A stretch of 64,000 nucleotides of DNA from Pseudomonas abietaniphila (GCF_900100795.1 NZ_FNCO01000005.1:62001-126000); one strand, 5' to 3'. Shown: positions 17,742 to 26,887, counted from the stretch's first letter. Notes: a model not told the origin generated them from the sequence alone. Translations and numbers: made by a program.

Positions 17742-17834
17742 CGGTAGGAGCGCGCGTGCCCGCGATCGCGGTGTGTCAGTCAATCTTTTTTCTCGCTGAC
17801 ACGCCGCAATCGCGGGCACGCGCGCGCCTACAAG
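17742..17834. repeat. REP doublet, family A variant
   Basis: GGTAGGAGCGCGCGTGCCCG and its inverted partner near 17806-17833, with an inner GTGTCAG/CTGACAC pair. It lies between permease 2 and gabD and may protect the upstream mRNA end. Confidence 0.85.
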
Positions 17835-17981
17835 GGCCGTCGTGTTTCGGCCCCAGCACAGCCTGCCGTCAATTCTCGCAATTCAGCATCAATCACCCGC
17901 CCAACCCTTGATCTCGGCATCGGCCACTGGGCGAGCGTTTTTACAATGAAGCCATCGTTCGCACCCTCAAGGCCCCCGATC

Positions 17982-19442
17982 ATGTTGAAAAGCCAACTGC
18001 GTGACCCTTCCCTGCTTGTCGAGCGCGCCTATGCCAACGGCGCCTGGATCGAGGCCGATGACGGCGCGACCCTCGACGTGACCAACCCCGCCGACGGCAG
18101 TGTCATCGCGCGCGTTCCGGCGCTTCAGGCAAGCGAAACCCGCCGCGCCATCGAAGCCGCCGAAGCGCGATTCGCGTCATGGCGTGAAGTGCCGGCGGCA
18201 GAACGTGCGCGTTACCTGGAGACCTGGTTCGCCCTGATCATGGAAAACCAGGAAGACCTGGCACTGATCATGACCGCCGAACAGGGAAAGCCGCTGGCCG
18301 AGTCTCGCGGTGAAATCGCCTACGGCGCGAGTTTCGTCAAATGGTTCGCCGAAGAGGCCAGACGCATCTATGGCGACACCATTCCGGCGCCGGCTGCCGA
18401 TCGACGCATTCTGGTGCTCAAGCAACCGATCGGTGTGGTCGCGGCGATCACGCCGTGGAACTTCCCCAACGCGATGATCACCCGCAAATGCGCGCCGGCG
18501 CTGGCAGCAGGCTGCACCGTGCTGGTCAAACCCTCGGACATGACACCGCTGTCGGCCCTCGCGCTGGCCGTCCTCGCCGAGCGCGCGGGTATCCCAGCGG
18601 GCGTGTTCAACGTACTGACCGGCATGCCCGCAGGTGTCGGCGGCGAGATGACCGCCAACCCCGCCGTGCGCAAGCTGTCGTTCACTGGCTCTACCCGCAT
18701 CGGTCAACTGCTGATGAGCCAGTGCGCGGCGACCATCAAGCGTCTGAGCCTTGAGCTGGGCGGCAATGCCCCTTTCATCGTGTTCGACGATGCCGACCTG
18801 GATCTGGCCATCGCCGGTGTCATGCAGAGCAAGTTCCGCAACGCCGGACAGACCTGCGTCTGCGCCAACCGGATTCTGGTGCAGGACGGTATTTACGACC
18901 GTTTCGCCGAGCGCCTGAGCGCTGCAGTGGCCGAGTTGAAAGTGGGTGACGGCCTGGAAAGCGGCGTCACCATCGGCCCGCTGATCAACGCGGCAGCCGT
19001 CGACAAAGTGGCCCGGCACGTCAACGATGCGCTGGAAAAAGGCGCCACCCTCGCGATTGGCGGAGTCCCTCAGGGCGAAGGGCTTTACGTGCAGCCCACC
19101 GTGTTGCGCGACGCCAACGCCGACATGCTGCTGGCCACCGAAGAAACCTTCGGCCCCGTCGCGCCGTTGTTCCGCTTCAAGGACGAAAACGAGGCACTGG
19201 CCCTGGCCAACGCCACGCCTTACGGGCTCGGCGCTTACTACTTCACCCAGGACATGCGCCGCGCCTGGCGCGTCGGCGAACGCCTGGAATTCGGCATGGT
19301 CGGGTTGAACACCGGGATCATTTCAATGGAAGTCGCGCCCTTCGGTGGCATGAAGCAATCGGGCACCGGTCGCGAAGGTTCCAAGTACGGGCTGGATGAG
19401 TTCCTTGAAGTGAAGGCCTGGCACATCGGCGGGTTGGGTTAA
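17982..19442 (+). CDS. gabD: Succinate-semialdehyde dehydrogenase-like aldehyde dehydrogenase
   Basis: 486 residues, the usual GabD length; begins 'MLKSQLRDPSLLVERAY' as GabD proteins do. The ALDH active site is intact: Glu258 in 'SLELGGN' and the nucleophile Cys292 in 'GQTCVCANR'. It oxidises succinate semialdehyde (or glutarate semialdehyde) to the acid with NAD(P)+, feeding the citrate cycle. It lies between the importer permeases and the importer ATPase, with GabT 1.5 kb downstream, which points to a GABA or 5-aminovalerate branch. An earlier in-frame ATG at 17946 would add 12 residues and is less likely by homology. Confidence 0.85.
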   Translation: MLKSQLRDPSLLVERAYANGAWIEADDGATLDVTNPADGSVIARVPALQASETRRAIEAAEARFASWREVPAAERARYLETWFALIMENQEDLALIMTAEQGKPLAESRGEIAYGASFVKWFAEEARRIYGDTIPAPAADRRILVLKQPIGVVAAITPWNFPNAMITRKCAPALAAGCTVLVKPSDMTPLSALALAVLAERAGIPAGVFNVLTGMPAGVGGEMTANPAVRKLSFTGSTRIGQLLMSQCAATIKRLSLELGGNAPFIVFDDADLDLAIAGVMQSKFRNAGQTCVCANRILVQDGIYDRFAERLSAAVAELKVGDGLESGVTIGPLINAAAVDKVARHVNDALEKGATLAIGGVPQGEGLYVQPTVLRDANADMLLATEETFGPVAPLFRFKDENEALALANATPYGLGAYYFTQDMRRAWRVGERLEFGMVGLNTGIISMEVAPFGGMKQSGTGREGSKYGLDEFLEVKAWHIGGLG

Positions 19443-19470
19443 TGGATGCCCTTCTCTTAAGCACCGCATA

Positions 19471-19548
19471 CCTGTAGGAGCGCGCTTGCCCGCGATTGCG
19501 GTGTCTCAGGCACATTTTATTCACTGACACGCTGCCATCGTCGCGATG
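19471..19548. repeat. REP element, family A, with a decayed partner
   Basis: One intact head CCTGTAGGAGCGCGCTTGCC; the inverted partner is reduced to a CACTGACACGCTGCC fragment. It sits between gabD and the ATPase gene. The rest of 19549-19713 shows nothing I can name except the AGAGGAGG ribosome site of the next gene. Confidence 0.75.
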
Positions 19549-19713
19549 TAACCCAGACAAGCACGCTTGGAACAAGCGTGAGATATCGGCTATGTCGGAC
19601 AGCAGATCCTGTCGGTCCGACGCCCCAAAACGGCACGAACCAGGCTTGGGCCTGTGTTCAGATGACTAGCAGACGGTACGGGTAACCCCCGGCTCTGCAG
19701 AGGAGGACGCTTA

Positions 19714-20802
19714 ATGAATTTCACTGAAGGTTTTGAATCGGTCAGCGTGAACAAGGTGTGCAAACACTACGGCAACCTCAAGGCGCTGAACAATGTGGAT
19801 CTCAAGGTGGAAGCCGGGGAATTCATGTCCTTGCTGGGGCCTTCGGGGTCCGGCAAGACCACGCTGTTGAGTATTCTCGGCGGGTTTATCCGGGTCAGCT
19901 CCGGGAGCATTTTCTTCGGTGAACGCGACGTCACCTTGATGCCGCCGCACAAGCGCGAAATCGGCGTGGTGTTTCAGAACTACGCGTTGTTCCCGCACAT
20001 GACCGTCGGCGAAAACGTGGCCTTCCCGCTGCGCGCGCGTGGCGAAAGCGCGAGCAAGAGCCGGGACAGGGTCAAGAGCGCCTTGGCGACCGTTGAGCTG
20101 TCGGGCTACGAAGACCGCAATATCGCGGCGCTCTCGGGCGGCCAGCGCCAGCGCGTGGCCCTGGCCCGTGCGATCGTCTTCGAGCCCAAACTTATCCTGA
20201 TGGATGAACCTCTGTCGGCACTGGACAAGCAATTGCGCGAGATCATGCAGATCGAACTGCGTGCCCTGCACAAGCGGCTGGGCGCGACCATGATCTACGT
20301 GACCCACGATCAACGCGAAGCCCTGACCATGAGCGACCGCATCGCGATCATGCGCGGCGGTGAGCTGGTGCAGGTCGATACGCCCCGTCGTCTGCACGAT
20401 CATCCGGCCAACGATTTCGTGGCCAGCTTCATCGGTGAAAGCACGCTGGTGCCACTGCAACGTGGCGCCGACAACGGTCTGACGTTGGGCGCTACGGCGC
20501 TGCGCACGACTCGCCCGATACCGCCGTCAGGGGATGTCTTCCTGGCGCTGCAATCAGAAAAGCTGCTGCTGGATAACGACAGCTGCGGCCCCGAGTGGAA
20601 TCGCTTGCGCGGTCGTGTTTCGGACATTGTGTTCCAGGGTGAGAGCCTGAAAGTGTTCGTGGATCTGGAAGGGGGACCGACCGTCAGCCTGCGCCAGCCG
20701 AGCCACCACGAAGGCAACCTGTCGCTGCCACCGATTGGTTCCCCGATGATGATGCGACTGCACCCGGAAGACACCATCGTGGTGCCGCGCGCCGGGGTTT
20801 GA
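19714..20802 (+). CDS. ABC importer ATPase (PotA-like)
   Basis: 362 residues. Walker A 'GPSGSGKTT' at 42-50, Q-loop 'VFQNYALFPHMTV', signature 'LSGGQRQRVALARA' near 147, Walker B 'LILMDEP' and the His switch in 'VTHDQREA'. A TOBE domain forms the C-terminal third. It should power the importer encoded at 14942-17730, from which it is separated by gabD; a strong AGAGGAGG site lies before its start. A palindrome GATCGCTCC/GGAGCGATC follows at 20824-20854 and may act as a weak terminator although no T-tract is seen. Confidence 0.88.
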   Translation: MNFTEGFESVSVNKVCKHYGNLKALNNVDLKVEAGEFMSLLGPSGSGKTTLLSILGGFIRVSSGSIFFGERDVTLMPPHKREIGVVFQNYALFPHMTVGENVAFPLRARGESASKSRDRVKSALATVELSGYEDRNIAALSGGQRQRVALARAIVFEPKLILMDEPLSALDKQLREIMQIELRALHKRLGATMIYVTHDQREALTMSDRIAIMRGGELVQVDTPRRLHDHPANDFVASFIGESTLVPLQRGADNGLTLGATALRTTRPIPPSGDVFLALQSEKLLLDNDSCGPEWNRLRGRVSDIVFQGESLKVFVDLEGGPTVSLRQPSHHEGNLSLPPIGSPMMMRLHPEDTIVVPRAGV

Positions 20803-20823
20803 CGCTGGTCATCGTGTCTTGCT

Positions 20824-20854
20824 GATCGCTCCATCCCTGCGCGAGGGAGCGATC
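20824..20854. terminator. Hairpin after the ATPase gene
   Basis: A perfect 9-bp stem (GATCGCTCC / GGAGCGATC) around a 13-base loop. No U-tract follows, so termination strength is doubtful. Confidence 0.4.
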
Positions 20855-21018
20855 GTCCCCCCCCTCACCCGCAACAGTCACCGCAGCGAAATATTTCGTA
20901 ACGCCCCCTCAAAACAGTCGATCACAGCGCTGCCCGCCCCAAGTTCAGCGCTTGTGGTTCCGGCCAATCCTTATCCTGATCACATCAACCGCCAACCTCG
21001 GCGATCACGGAGATCGAG

Positions 21019-22308
21019 ATGAATTCTGCACTGACTGAAAACCAACGCCTGCTGGCCCTGCGCGAGCAACACGTGCCTCGCGGCATTGCCACGGCTCACC
21101 CGATCGTTGCCGCAAAAGCGCAGGGCGCCGAGTTGTGGGACGTCGATGGCAAGCGCTATCTGGATTTCGTCGGCGGTATCGGCGTACTCAACGTTGGTCA
21201 TAATCATCCAAAAGTCGTTGAGGCGGTGCGCCGTCAGGTCGGGGAGATCTCCCATGCCAGTTTCCAGGTGGTTGCCTATGAGAACTACATTGAAGTCGCC
21301 GCCCGGCTGAACAAAATGATCGGCGGCGACGCGCACTACAAAAGCGTGTTGTTCACCTCGGGGGCCGAGGCGGTAGAAAATGCCGTCAAAATCGCCCGTG
21401 GCCACACCCACCGGACGGCGGTGATTTCCTTTCGCGGAGGCTTCCACGGACGCACCTTGCTCGGCGTGACGCTGACCGGCATGAGTCAACCCTACAAACA
21501 GAACTTCGGCCCCTTCCCCGCCGAGATCTACCACGCGACTTACCCGAATGCCTATCGCGGCATCAGCAGCGACGACGCCCTGGCCGAGCTCGATGAACTG
21601 TTCGCCACGGACGTCGCACCGGACCGTGTGGCCGCCATCATCATCGAGCCTGTTCAAGGCGACGGCGGTTTCCTGGCCGCTCCCAAGGCCTTCCTGCAAG
21701 CCCTGCGCGCACGCTGCACCCAACACGGCATCGTGCTGATCCTCGACGAAATCCAGGCAGGATTCGGGCGTACCGGCACGATGTTCGGCTTCCAGCATGC
21801 TGACATCCAGCCTGACCTGGTCACGGTGGCCAAGAGTCTGGCCGGCGGTATGCCGTTGTCCGGCGTGGTCGGTCGCGCAGACATCATGGATGCTCCAACG
21901 CCCGGCGGTCTGGGCGGGACCTACGGCGGCAACGCAGTGGCTTGTGCTGCGGCACTGGCCGTGCTCGACCTGTTCGAAGAGCAGGATCTGCTGGCACAAG
22001 GCGAGAAACTGGCGGCGCAACTGAAAGAAGGTTTGCAGGCCCTGCAAAAACGCTACCCGAGAATCGGCGATGTCCGTGGCCTGGGCTTCATGCAGGCCAT
22101 CGAAATGGTCGCTGACGATGCGGCGCAGACCCCTGATGCCGCGCTGGCGCAAAAGGTCATCGACGAAGCCCGCCACGCCGGTCTGTTGGTGATCAAGTGC
22201 GGTGTGCACCGTAACGTCGTGCGCTTCCTCGCACCGCTGGTGACGACGCCGGAGCAGGTGACCGAGGCGCTGCAGATGCTGGAGAAGGCATTGGCTGCCG
22301 CCTGCTGA
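21019..22308 (+). CDS. gabT: 4-aminobutyrate aminotransferase (class III, GabT)
   Basis: 429 residues, full family length. PLP-binding lysine near K272 in 'TVAKSLAGGMPLSG'; 'ILDEIQAGFGRTG' carries the aspartate that contacts the pyridinium nitrogen; 'TSGAEAVENAVKIAR' is the cofactor phosphate loop. It transfers the amino group from GABA (or 5-aminovalerate) to 2-oxoglutarate, giving the semialdehyde used by the GabD encoded upstream. The ATG follows GGAGATCGAG. It is the last clear gene of the plus-strand run with the importer and is followed by a weak GGCCCGA/TCGGGCC hairpin (22319-22347). Confidence 0.9.
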   Translation: MNSALTENQRLLALREQHVPRGIATAHPIVAAKAQGAELWDVDGKRYLDFVGGIGVLNVGHNHPKVVEAVRRQVGEISHASFQVVAYENYIEVAARLNKMIGGDAHYKSVLFTSGAEAVENAVKIARGHTHRTAVISFRGGFHGRTLLGVTLTGMSQPYKQNFGPFPAEIYHATYPNAYRGISSDDALAELDELFATDVAPDRVAAIIIEPVQGDGGFLAAPKAFLQALRARCTQHGIVLILDEIQAGFGRTGTMFGFQHADIQPDLVTVAKSLAGGMPLSGVVGRADIMDAPTPGGLGGTYGGNAVACAAALAVLDLFEEQDLLAQGEKLAAQLKEGLQALQKRYPRIGDVRGLGFMQAIEMVADDAAQTPDAALAQKVIDEARHAGLLVIKCGVHRNVVRFLAPLVTTPEQVTEALQMLEKALAAAC

Positions 22309-22318
22309 GCGAGGTGTC

Positions 22319-22347
22319 GGCCCGATCTGGTGACGCAGTGTCGGGCC
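22319..22347. terminator. Weak hairpin after gabT
   Basis: GGCCCGA pairs with TCGGGCC around a 15-base loop, without a T-tract; candidate terminator only. Confidence 0.35.
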
Positions 22348-22400
22348 TTGGGCTTGAAGGTTAATGGATGCGCGAAAGCCTTACTCTGGAGCAGATCATG

Positions 22401-23084
22401 AGAGTTACGCAGTACAAGGCGTTGGGCCTGTCATTTGCCACCCTGGTTGATCGTGAACGGGGCATTCTCGAAGGCCTGCGACCGCTGGCAGTGCAAAGTG
22501 AATCCGTGACCAGCGACGCGCAATTGCTGAACGCATATCGACAGGTGGCAGAGGAGCTTGGCGCACGGGCGATGCCGGTGAGCGCGACGGCTTTTCACGG
22601 TCAGCTTTACCAACGGGTGGCGCAACAATTGCAAATCATCCCGGGCTGGGATGAAAGTGTGGCGTTCAGTAGCTCTTCCTCCCAGTGGCCGATTTTCGAG
22701 GATGCTCCAGGTGCCCTTCAGTACCTGAGCAAGTTCTACCGTTTGATACTGATCGCCCCACCTCACGGGATTGATGTGACAGCCCTCAGCCGTCGTCTGC
22801 CGGTCGAATTCGATGCAATCATCGAACCCTGCGACGACGACTGGCACCGCAGCCTTGAAAGCGAGCTGCACCGCCTGGGCCTGGAGCGTTCAGCGTTGTT
22901 ACCGGTGCGCAGTACGGAAGCCGACGACCCGTGGACCGATCGGGTGGACTTTCCGGTGTGCACGCTACGCCGCGGCCATAACCTGCCGTGGAACCATTCG
23001 CCTCAGGCAATGGATGGCAAGCGCTGTGAATACGCCAGCCTCGCTGACCTTGCACATGCCCATCAAATGGCATTGCACGCCTGA
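22401..23084 (+). CDS. Degenerate HAD (haloacid-dehalogenase type II) paralogue lacking catalytic residues
   Basis: 227 residues from the ATG at 22401, preceded by TGGAG; a start 33 bases earlier is possible. The beginning 'QYKALGLSFATLVDRE' lines up with 'QFKALTFDVVGTLIDFE' of the HAD at 26183-26887, but the nucleophile position holds Ser instead of Asp, and the second acidic position is also changed. The later motif-III lysine ('FEKPDP') and motif-IV region ('SQYHDIGVA') of the paralogue are replaced by 'EPCDDDWHR' and 'RSTEADDPW'. The fold may be kept, but dehalogenase or phosphatase activity is not expected. It could serve as a regulator, scaffold or decoy in the catabolic cluster. It sits between gabT and the Lrp gene, all on the plus strand. 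Confidence 0.7.
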   Translation, partial: RVTQYKALGLSFATLVDRERGILEGLRPLAVQSESVTSDAQLLNAYRQVAEELGARAMPVSATAFHGQLYQRVAQQLQIIPGWDESVAFSSSSSQWPIFEDAPGALQYLSKFYRLILIAPPHGIDVTALSRRLPVEFDAIIEPCDDDWHRSLESELHRLGLERSALLPVRSTEADDPWTDRVDFPVCTLRRGHNLPWNHSPQAMDGKRCEYASLADLAHAHQMALHA

Positions 23085-23122
23085 GACCGACGGCCCGGAT
23101 TTGACATTGCGAGGACTGATCA

Positions 23123-23614
23123 ATGGACGCTGCAACCAAGCTCGATCGTATCGATATCAACATTCTGGTGCAGTTGCAGAAAGACGGGCGCATGACCAAC
23201 GTCAGCCTCGCCGAGGCCGTCGGCCTGTCGCCCAGTCCCTGCCTGCAGCGCGTCAAACGTCTCGAATCTGCGGGCTATATCAGTGGCTACGAAGCCCACG
23301 TCAATCTGGCCAAGTTTGCCAACTCCGTGACGGTTTTCACTGAAATGACCCTGTCAGATCACAAGCGCGCCGACTTCGTGAAGTTCGAGTCGAGCATCCG
23401 TAACATCGATGAGGTGCTGGAGTGCCATCTGATCAGCGGCGGTTATGACTACCTGGTGCGATTCCTGTGCAGCAGCATTCAGCATTATCAGGAGCTGATG
23501 GAGTCGATCCTGGACAAGAACATCGGCATCGAAAAATACTTCAGCTACATCGTGATCAAGTCGCCCGTGGTCAAGAGCACCGTGCCGTTGAGGAGTCTGG
23601 TCAGGGCGGTTTGA
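23123..23614 (+). CDS. Lrp/AsnC-family transcriptional regulator
   Basis: 163 residues. N-terminal winged helix-turn-helix ('LDRIDINILVQLQKDGRMTNVSLAEAVGLS' in segments) and C-terminal RAM ligand-binding domain ('VLECHLISGGYDYLVRFLC', 'SYIVIKSPVVKSTVPL'). Such regulators bind amino acids and form octamers or hexadecamers. Located at the end of the gabT run and 38 bases after the degenerate HAD gene, it is the probable local regulator of the amine/amino-acid genes. Likely self-regulated. Confidence 0.88.
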   Translation: MDAATKLDRIDINILVQLQKDGRMTNVSLAEAVGLSPSPCLQRVKRLESAGYISGYEAHVNLAKFANSVTVFTEMTLSDHKRADFVKFESSIRNIDEVLECHLISGGYDYLVRFLCSSIQHYQELMESILDKNIGIEKYFSYIVIKSPVVKSTVPLRSLVRAV

Positions 23615-24102
23615 AGGCTGATGCAAGCGCAGGGTCAGGTACTGCCGAGCCGCCTGACTTTGCTGCCGCTTCGCGCCAGATCGTCCGAGTGCGGCCCAGA
23701 GCAAGCTTGCTCCCACGGCCTACGGCCAGAATCAACCGTAGGCGGCATACCGTCAGATCGCAATCCGGCGTCTCTGGCGACCCCGCTTCTGCCCGCAGAG
23801 CGTAGGAGCGTGGCTTGTCCCGCTTCTTCCCGCAGGGCGTAAGAGCGTGGCTTGTCCCGCTTCTGCCCGCAGGGCGTAGGAGCGTGGCTTGTCCCGCGAT
23901 CTGCCGGGAACCGGCAGCAAAACCGGTGCATGCGGAGTGCCTGATACAACCGGGTCGCCTGACTTTGCTGCCGCTCCGCGGCAGATCGCGGGACTAGCCA
24001 CGCTCCTACGGTCTGCGGCCAGAATCAAAAGCCGCGAGCTGTCTTGAATACCGATACCGTCCGAAACGGAGATAATGTCAGGCCAGGCACACGCACCTGC
24101 AA
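23615..24102. repeat. Repeat cluster: family-C REPs including a 37-base tandem array
   Basis: No gene. Within this stretch the family-C head GTAGGAGCGTGGCTTGTCCC begins at 23802, 23839 (one base changed) and 23876, a strict 37-base period; a further tail (CGCTTCTGCCCGCAG) precedes the first unit. The array ends in CGCGATCTGCCGGGAACC, and an inverted copy stands at about 23985-24017. A separate fragment with GAGCAAGCTTGCTCCCACGG lies near 23699-23720. There are no unique spacers, so this is not a CRISPR array. Confidence 0.85.
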
Positions 24103-24813
24103 TCACCCAAGAATGCAAAACACCTTGCGCACGGTGTCTTCGCTGGTCCAGGCGTTGGTAGCGCCCTTGGGCACCACCACGGTTTCTCCCGCACGTACCA
24201 CGTGAGTCTTGCCTTGCCCGGCGGCGAGTGTCACCGCGCCTTCCAGGATGAACATCAATTCGGAGTAAGCCGGTTCAACCTGCTTGCGTGCGTAGGGCTC
24301 GCATTGCCACAGGCCGATACGCAGGTTGGCAACGCTGAACAGCGTTTCACTCCAGGCGTTTGGCGTCGGGGTCAGCAGCACGCTGGCGGCCGGTGGACTG
24401 GCTTCGCTGAGCGGTTGGGACAGGTCAAGCCTGATCGGCACCTTGGGCATGTCCGAGCACGCTTCGAGTCCCGGAAAGGCCATGAACAGTCGACGTAACT
24501 GCCCCCGATGATGCCAGCGAACGTCAATGCCACGCGGCACCACGAAGCAATCGCCGGCGTTGAGTTGCAGGTCGAAACCATCGCCCTGCAACCGCAGCTC
24601 GCCCGCTTCGACAACCCCCAGCTCGACCCATGGAAACCGCTCGATCAACAGGTTGGCGCCCACGCTGACACTGCTGCCCGCGGCATACCCTTGTAACGGA
24701 TCGTGGAAGTGGATCACCCGCCCCGCCGCCAGTGGGTCGCCTGGCAATGCAAACGCCGCGCAGGGCAGCTGCCGGTCAGAATGAGGATGGGAGTAATGCA
24801 AAATCGGTGGCAT
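24103..24813 (-). CDS. Two-domain cupin protein
   Basis: 236 residues arranged as two cupin barrels: the first around residues 45-105 ('VEAGELRLQGDGFDLQLNAGDCFVVPRG' in segments) and the second around 165-232 ('YSELMFILEGAVTLAAGQG', 'RAGETVVVPKGATNAW'). The second domain resembles the cupin_3/ureidoglycine-aminohydrolase type. Metal-binding His residues are sparse in the second domain, so ligand binding rather than oxygenase activity is possible. It is the third gene of a minus-strand run HAD - FAD oxidase - cupin, 15 bases after the oxidase stop. It probably acts on or senses the product of the oxidase. Confidence 0.7.
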   Translation of the reverse strand: MPPILHYSHPHSDRQLPCAAFALPGDPLAAGRVIHFHDPLQGYAAGSSVSVGANLLIERFPWVELGVVEAGELRLQGDGFDLQLNAGDCFVVPRGIDVRWHHRGQLRRLFMAFPGLEACSDMPKVPIRLDLSQPLSEASPPAASVLLTPTPNAWSETLFSVANLRIGLWQCEPYARKQVEPAYSELMFILEGAVTLAAGQGKTHVVRAGETVVVPKGATNAWTSEDTVRKVFCILG

Positions 24814-24828
24814 ACGCTTAACGCTCGC

Positions 24829-26112
24829 TCATCGTCCGATGACATCAAGAAATTGCTGCCAACCCGCCGCCAGGCGAACACCTGGTGCGCGGAAAGCATG
24901 CAGGGGAATCGGGTTGAAGTGATCGCCTGCCAGCAGACCGAGTTCGACCTTCTCGCCCGCCGTCATGGCAGAGAGTTGTTTGCCCATCCAGGTCGACATC
25001 GCCACCCCGCCGCCGTTGTAACCGATGGCGTAGAAACTGCGATCGTCCAGCTGCCCCGCGTGGGGCAGGTAATCCAGGGTCATGGCGACCAGACCTGACC
25101 AGCGATAGGCGATTCTCTGGTCACGCAGGACGGGAAAGACCACCCCCATGCTGCGTTGCAGATCATCGAAGGCACTCTGTGAATCGTCTTTGCCAAACGC
25201 ACCTCGCCCCCCGAAAATCAAACGGTCCCCGATCACCCTGAACCAGCGCAGCATGCGCTTGGTGTCTCCGCACACCTGGCCGCCCGGCATGATCGTGGCG
25301 AGGACAGACGCAGGCAGGGCTTCGGTGGCGATGATCGCGCTGCGGAACGGAATCAGGCGACGGTGCAAGGTGTCGGTTACACGGGTCTGATCCGAGTAAC
25401 CGTTGGTGGCATAGATCACGTGCCTGGCGCTGATACGTCCCTGTGGCGTCTGCACGATGACGCGATCCCCTTCACGACGGACCTGCTGCGCCGGGCTGTT
25501 GATAAACAGTTTCACGCCCCGGTCAACCAGATGCTGTGCGATCCCGCGGGCGTAGTTCAGGGGATGGATACCGCCCGCTCGAGGCGTCAGCAGGCCACCG
25601 GCAAAGATCGCGGCGCCGGTCATCTCGCGGACCTGGTCGGCGGAAATCATCACCGATGACTCCCCGCCGGTTTCGCGCTTGATCCACTGAGCGGTCGACT
25701 CCAGGCCGCCGAGCGCATGGACATTGTGCGCCGCAGCGATATGCCCTCCCATCTGCAGGTTCGCCCCGGTCAGTCTCAGGGTTTCCACCGTTTCGACCAG
25801 ACTGTCCACCGCCGCGTAGCCGGTGCGGTACATCTGTAAGGCGGTGTCGCGGCCAAAGCGCGACATGAGGGTGGAAAACCCGACACGAAACTTCGGTGAG
25901 ACCACACCGCCGTTTCGCCCGCTTGCACCCCACGCCAGGGTGTTGGCTTCGACAATCAACGGCTCGCGACCGCTTTCAGCAATATGACGCGCCGCCGAGA
26001 GGCCGGTGTAACCAGCGCCGATGATCACCACGTCGCACTGACGTTCGCCTTCCAGCGATTGCAGCGCAGGTGCAGGTTGGGCGGTGGCCGCCCATAAGCT
26101 CTGAACAGTCAT
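24829..26112 (-). CDS. FAD-dependent amine/amino-acid oxidase (DAO family, gamma-glutamylputrescine oxidase-like)
   Basis: 427 residues from the ATG at 26112. Dinucleotide-binding motif 'VVIIGAGYTGLSAARHIAE' begins near residue 26, followed by 'WGASGRNGG', a typical PuuB/OrdL feature. The C-terminal part holds 'YRWSGLVAMTLDYLPH' and 'YAIGYNGGGVAMSTW', the usual second FAD contact. It would oxidise a secondary or primary amine to an aldehyde or imine with release of H2O2 or transfer of electrons. Together with the cupin, the HAD enzyme, the importer and GabT/GabD it argues for catabolism of an amine. The frame is open upstream through the HAD gene, but the family alignment places the start near 26112. 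No strong ribosome site is seen there. Confidence 0.82.
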   Translation of the reverse strand: MTVQSLWAATAQPAPALQSLEGERQCDVVIIGAGYTGLSAARHIAESGREPLIVEANTLAWGASGRNGGVVSPKFRVGFSTLMSRFGRDTALQMYRTGYAAVDSLVETVETLRLTGANLQMGGHIAAAHNVHALGGLESTAQWIKRETGGESSVMISADQVREMTGAAIFAGGLLTPRAGGIHPLNYARGIAQHLVDRGVKLFINSPAQQVRREGDRVIVQTPQGRISARHVIYATNGYSDQTRVTDTLHRRLIPFRSAIIATEALPASVLATIMPGGQVCGDTKRMLRWFRVIGDRLIFGGRGAFGKDDSQSAFDDLQRSMGVVFPVLRDQRIAYRWSGLVAMTLDYLPHAGQLDDRSFYAIGYNGGGVAMSTWMGKQLSAMTAGEKVELGLLAGDHFNPIPLHAFRAPGVRLAAGWQQFLDVIGR

Positions 26113-26182
26113 GCCAGCGTCTCGGCTAAAGGAGGACTGGCGCCCATGGCCAGGGGTGAGCAGGCCCAGAGCGCCGAGGGGT

Positions 26183-26887
26183 TCAACCCAGTTCTTTCTC
26201 GACCGCGTCGGCCAATTGCGCCAGCGACGTGAAGTGGTAATGCGGTTCGGTGCGCTCGGACTCCAGCGTGCCGCCTGTCCCCTTCTGAGCGAAACGGCGC
26301 TCGATCCAGCAGGTCTGGTAACCGAGACGCATGGCGACGCCGATGTCGTGGTATTGACTCTGAGCAACGTGCAGGATGTTTTCGAAGAGGATGCCCTGGG
26401 TCGCCAGAATGCCACGGGCGTAGGCAAAGAACTGCGGATCGGGCTTCTCGAAACGCACGTCATCAACGGTCACGCGCACGTCGAACGGTTGATCCAGGGT
26501 TTCTGCCATGTGATCCAGCGCCCAGATCTGCGAGTTGGTGGTCGCCACCAGCTTGAAGTGTTTGCGCAGGCGTTTGAGCGCTTCGACCGAGTCAGGAAAT
26601 GCCGGGAAGTTTTTCACCGACTGGGCCAGGCCCTTGGCGTAGTCATCGTTGTCTGGCAGGCCGAGCTTGGAAGCGATCACGTGGTAGCAACGCTCCAGGT
26701 CATCGGGCCACCAGCCGGAGTCGGTCGAGGCACGCGCCTCACGGTAGGCTTTGAGAATGTCGTCATCGCTGCAGGCTTTGCCCGCGTCACCCGCGACTTC
26801 ACGCACGTGGGCGAGGATGCCGGCCTCGAAATCGATCAGGGTACCGACGACGTCGAACGTCAGGGCTTTGAACTGCTTGAAAGACAT
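26183..26887 (-). CDS. Haloacid dehalogenase type II / HAD hydrolase, catalytically complete
   Basis: 234 residues. Motif I 'LTFDVVGTLIDFE' carries the nucleophile Asp near residue 11; motif II lies in 'VATTNSQIW'; the lysine of motif III is in 'RFEKPDPQFF'; motif IV region 'SQYHDIGVAMRLG'. The cap-1 helical domain fits the L-2-haloacid dehalogenase group, but many such proteins in amine clusters act on phosphate esters or other acids, so the substrate is uncertain. It begins a minus-strand run with the FAD oxidase (70 bases on) and cupin. Its inactive-looking paralogue is at 22401-23084. Confidence 0.82.
   Translation of the reverse strand: MSFKQFKALTFDVVGTLIDFEAGILAHVREVAGDAGKACSDDDILKAYREARASTDSGWWPDDLERCYHVIASKLGLPDNDDYAKGLAQSVKNFPAFPDSVEALKRLRKHFKLVATTNSQIWALDHMAETLDQPFDVRVTVDDVRFEKPDPQFFAYARGILATQGILFENILHVAQSQYHDIGVAMRLGYQTCWIERRFAQKGTGGTLESERTEPHYHFTSLAQLADAVEKELG

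Noticed and set aside
23802..23912. Possible CRISPR array
   Set aside because: Units are contiguous at 37 bases without unique spacers, no cas genes are present, and the unit is a REP head found elsewhere in the window.
24829..26466. A longer start for the FAD oxidase
   Set aside because: The extension overlaps the HAD gene in another frame; FAD motif spacing fits the ATG at 26112.
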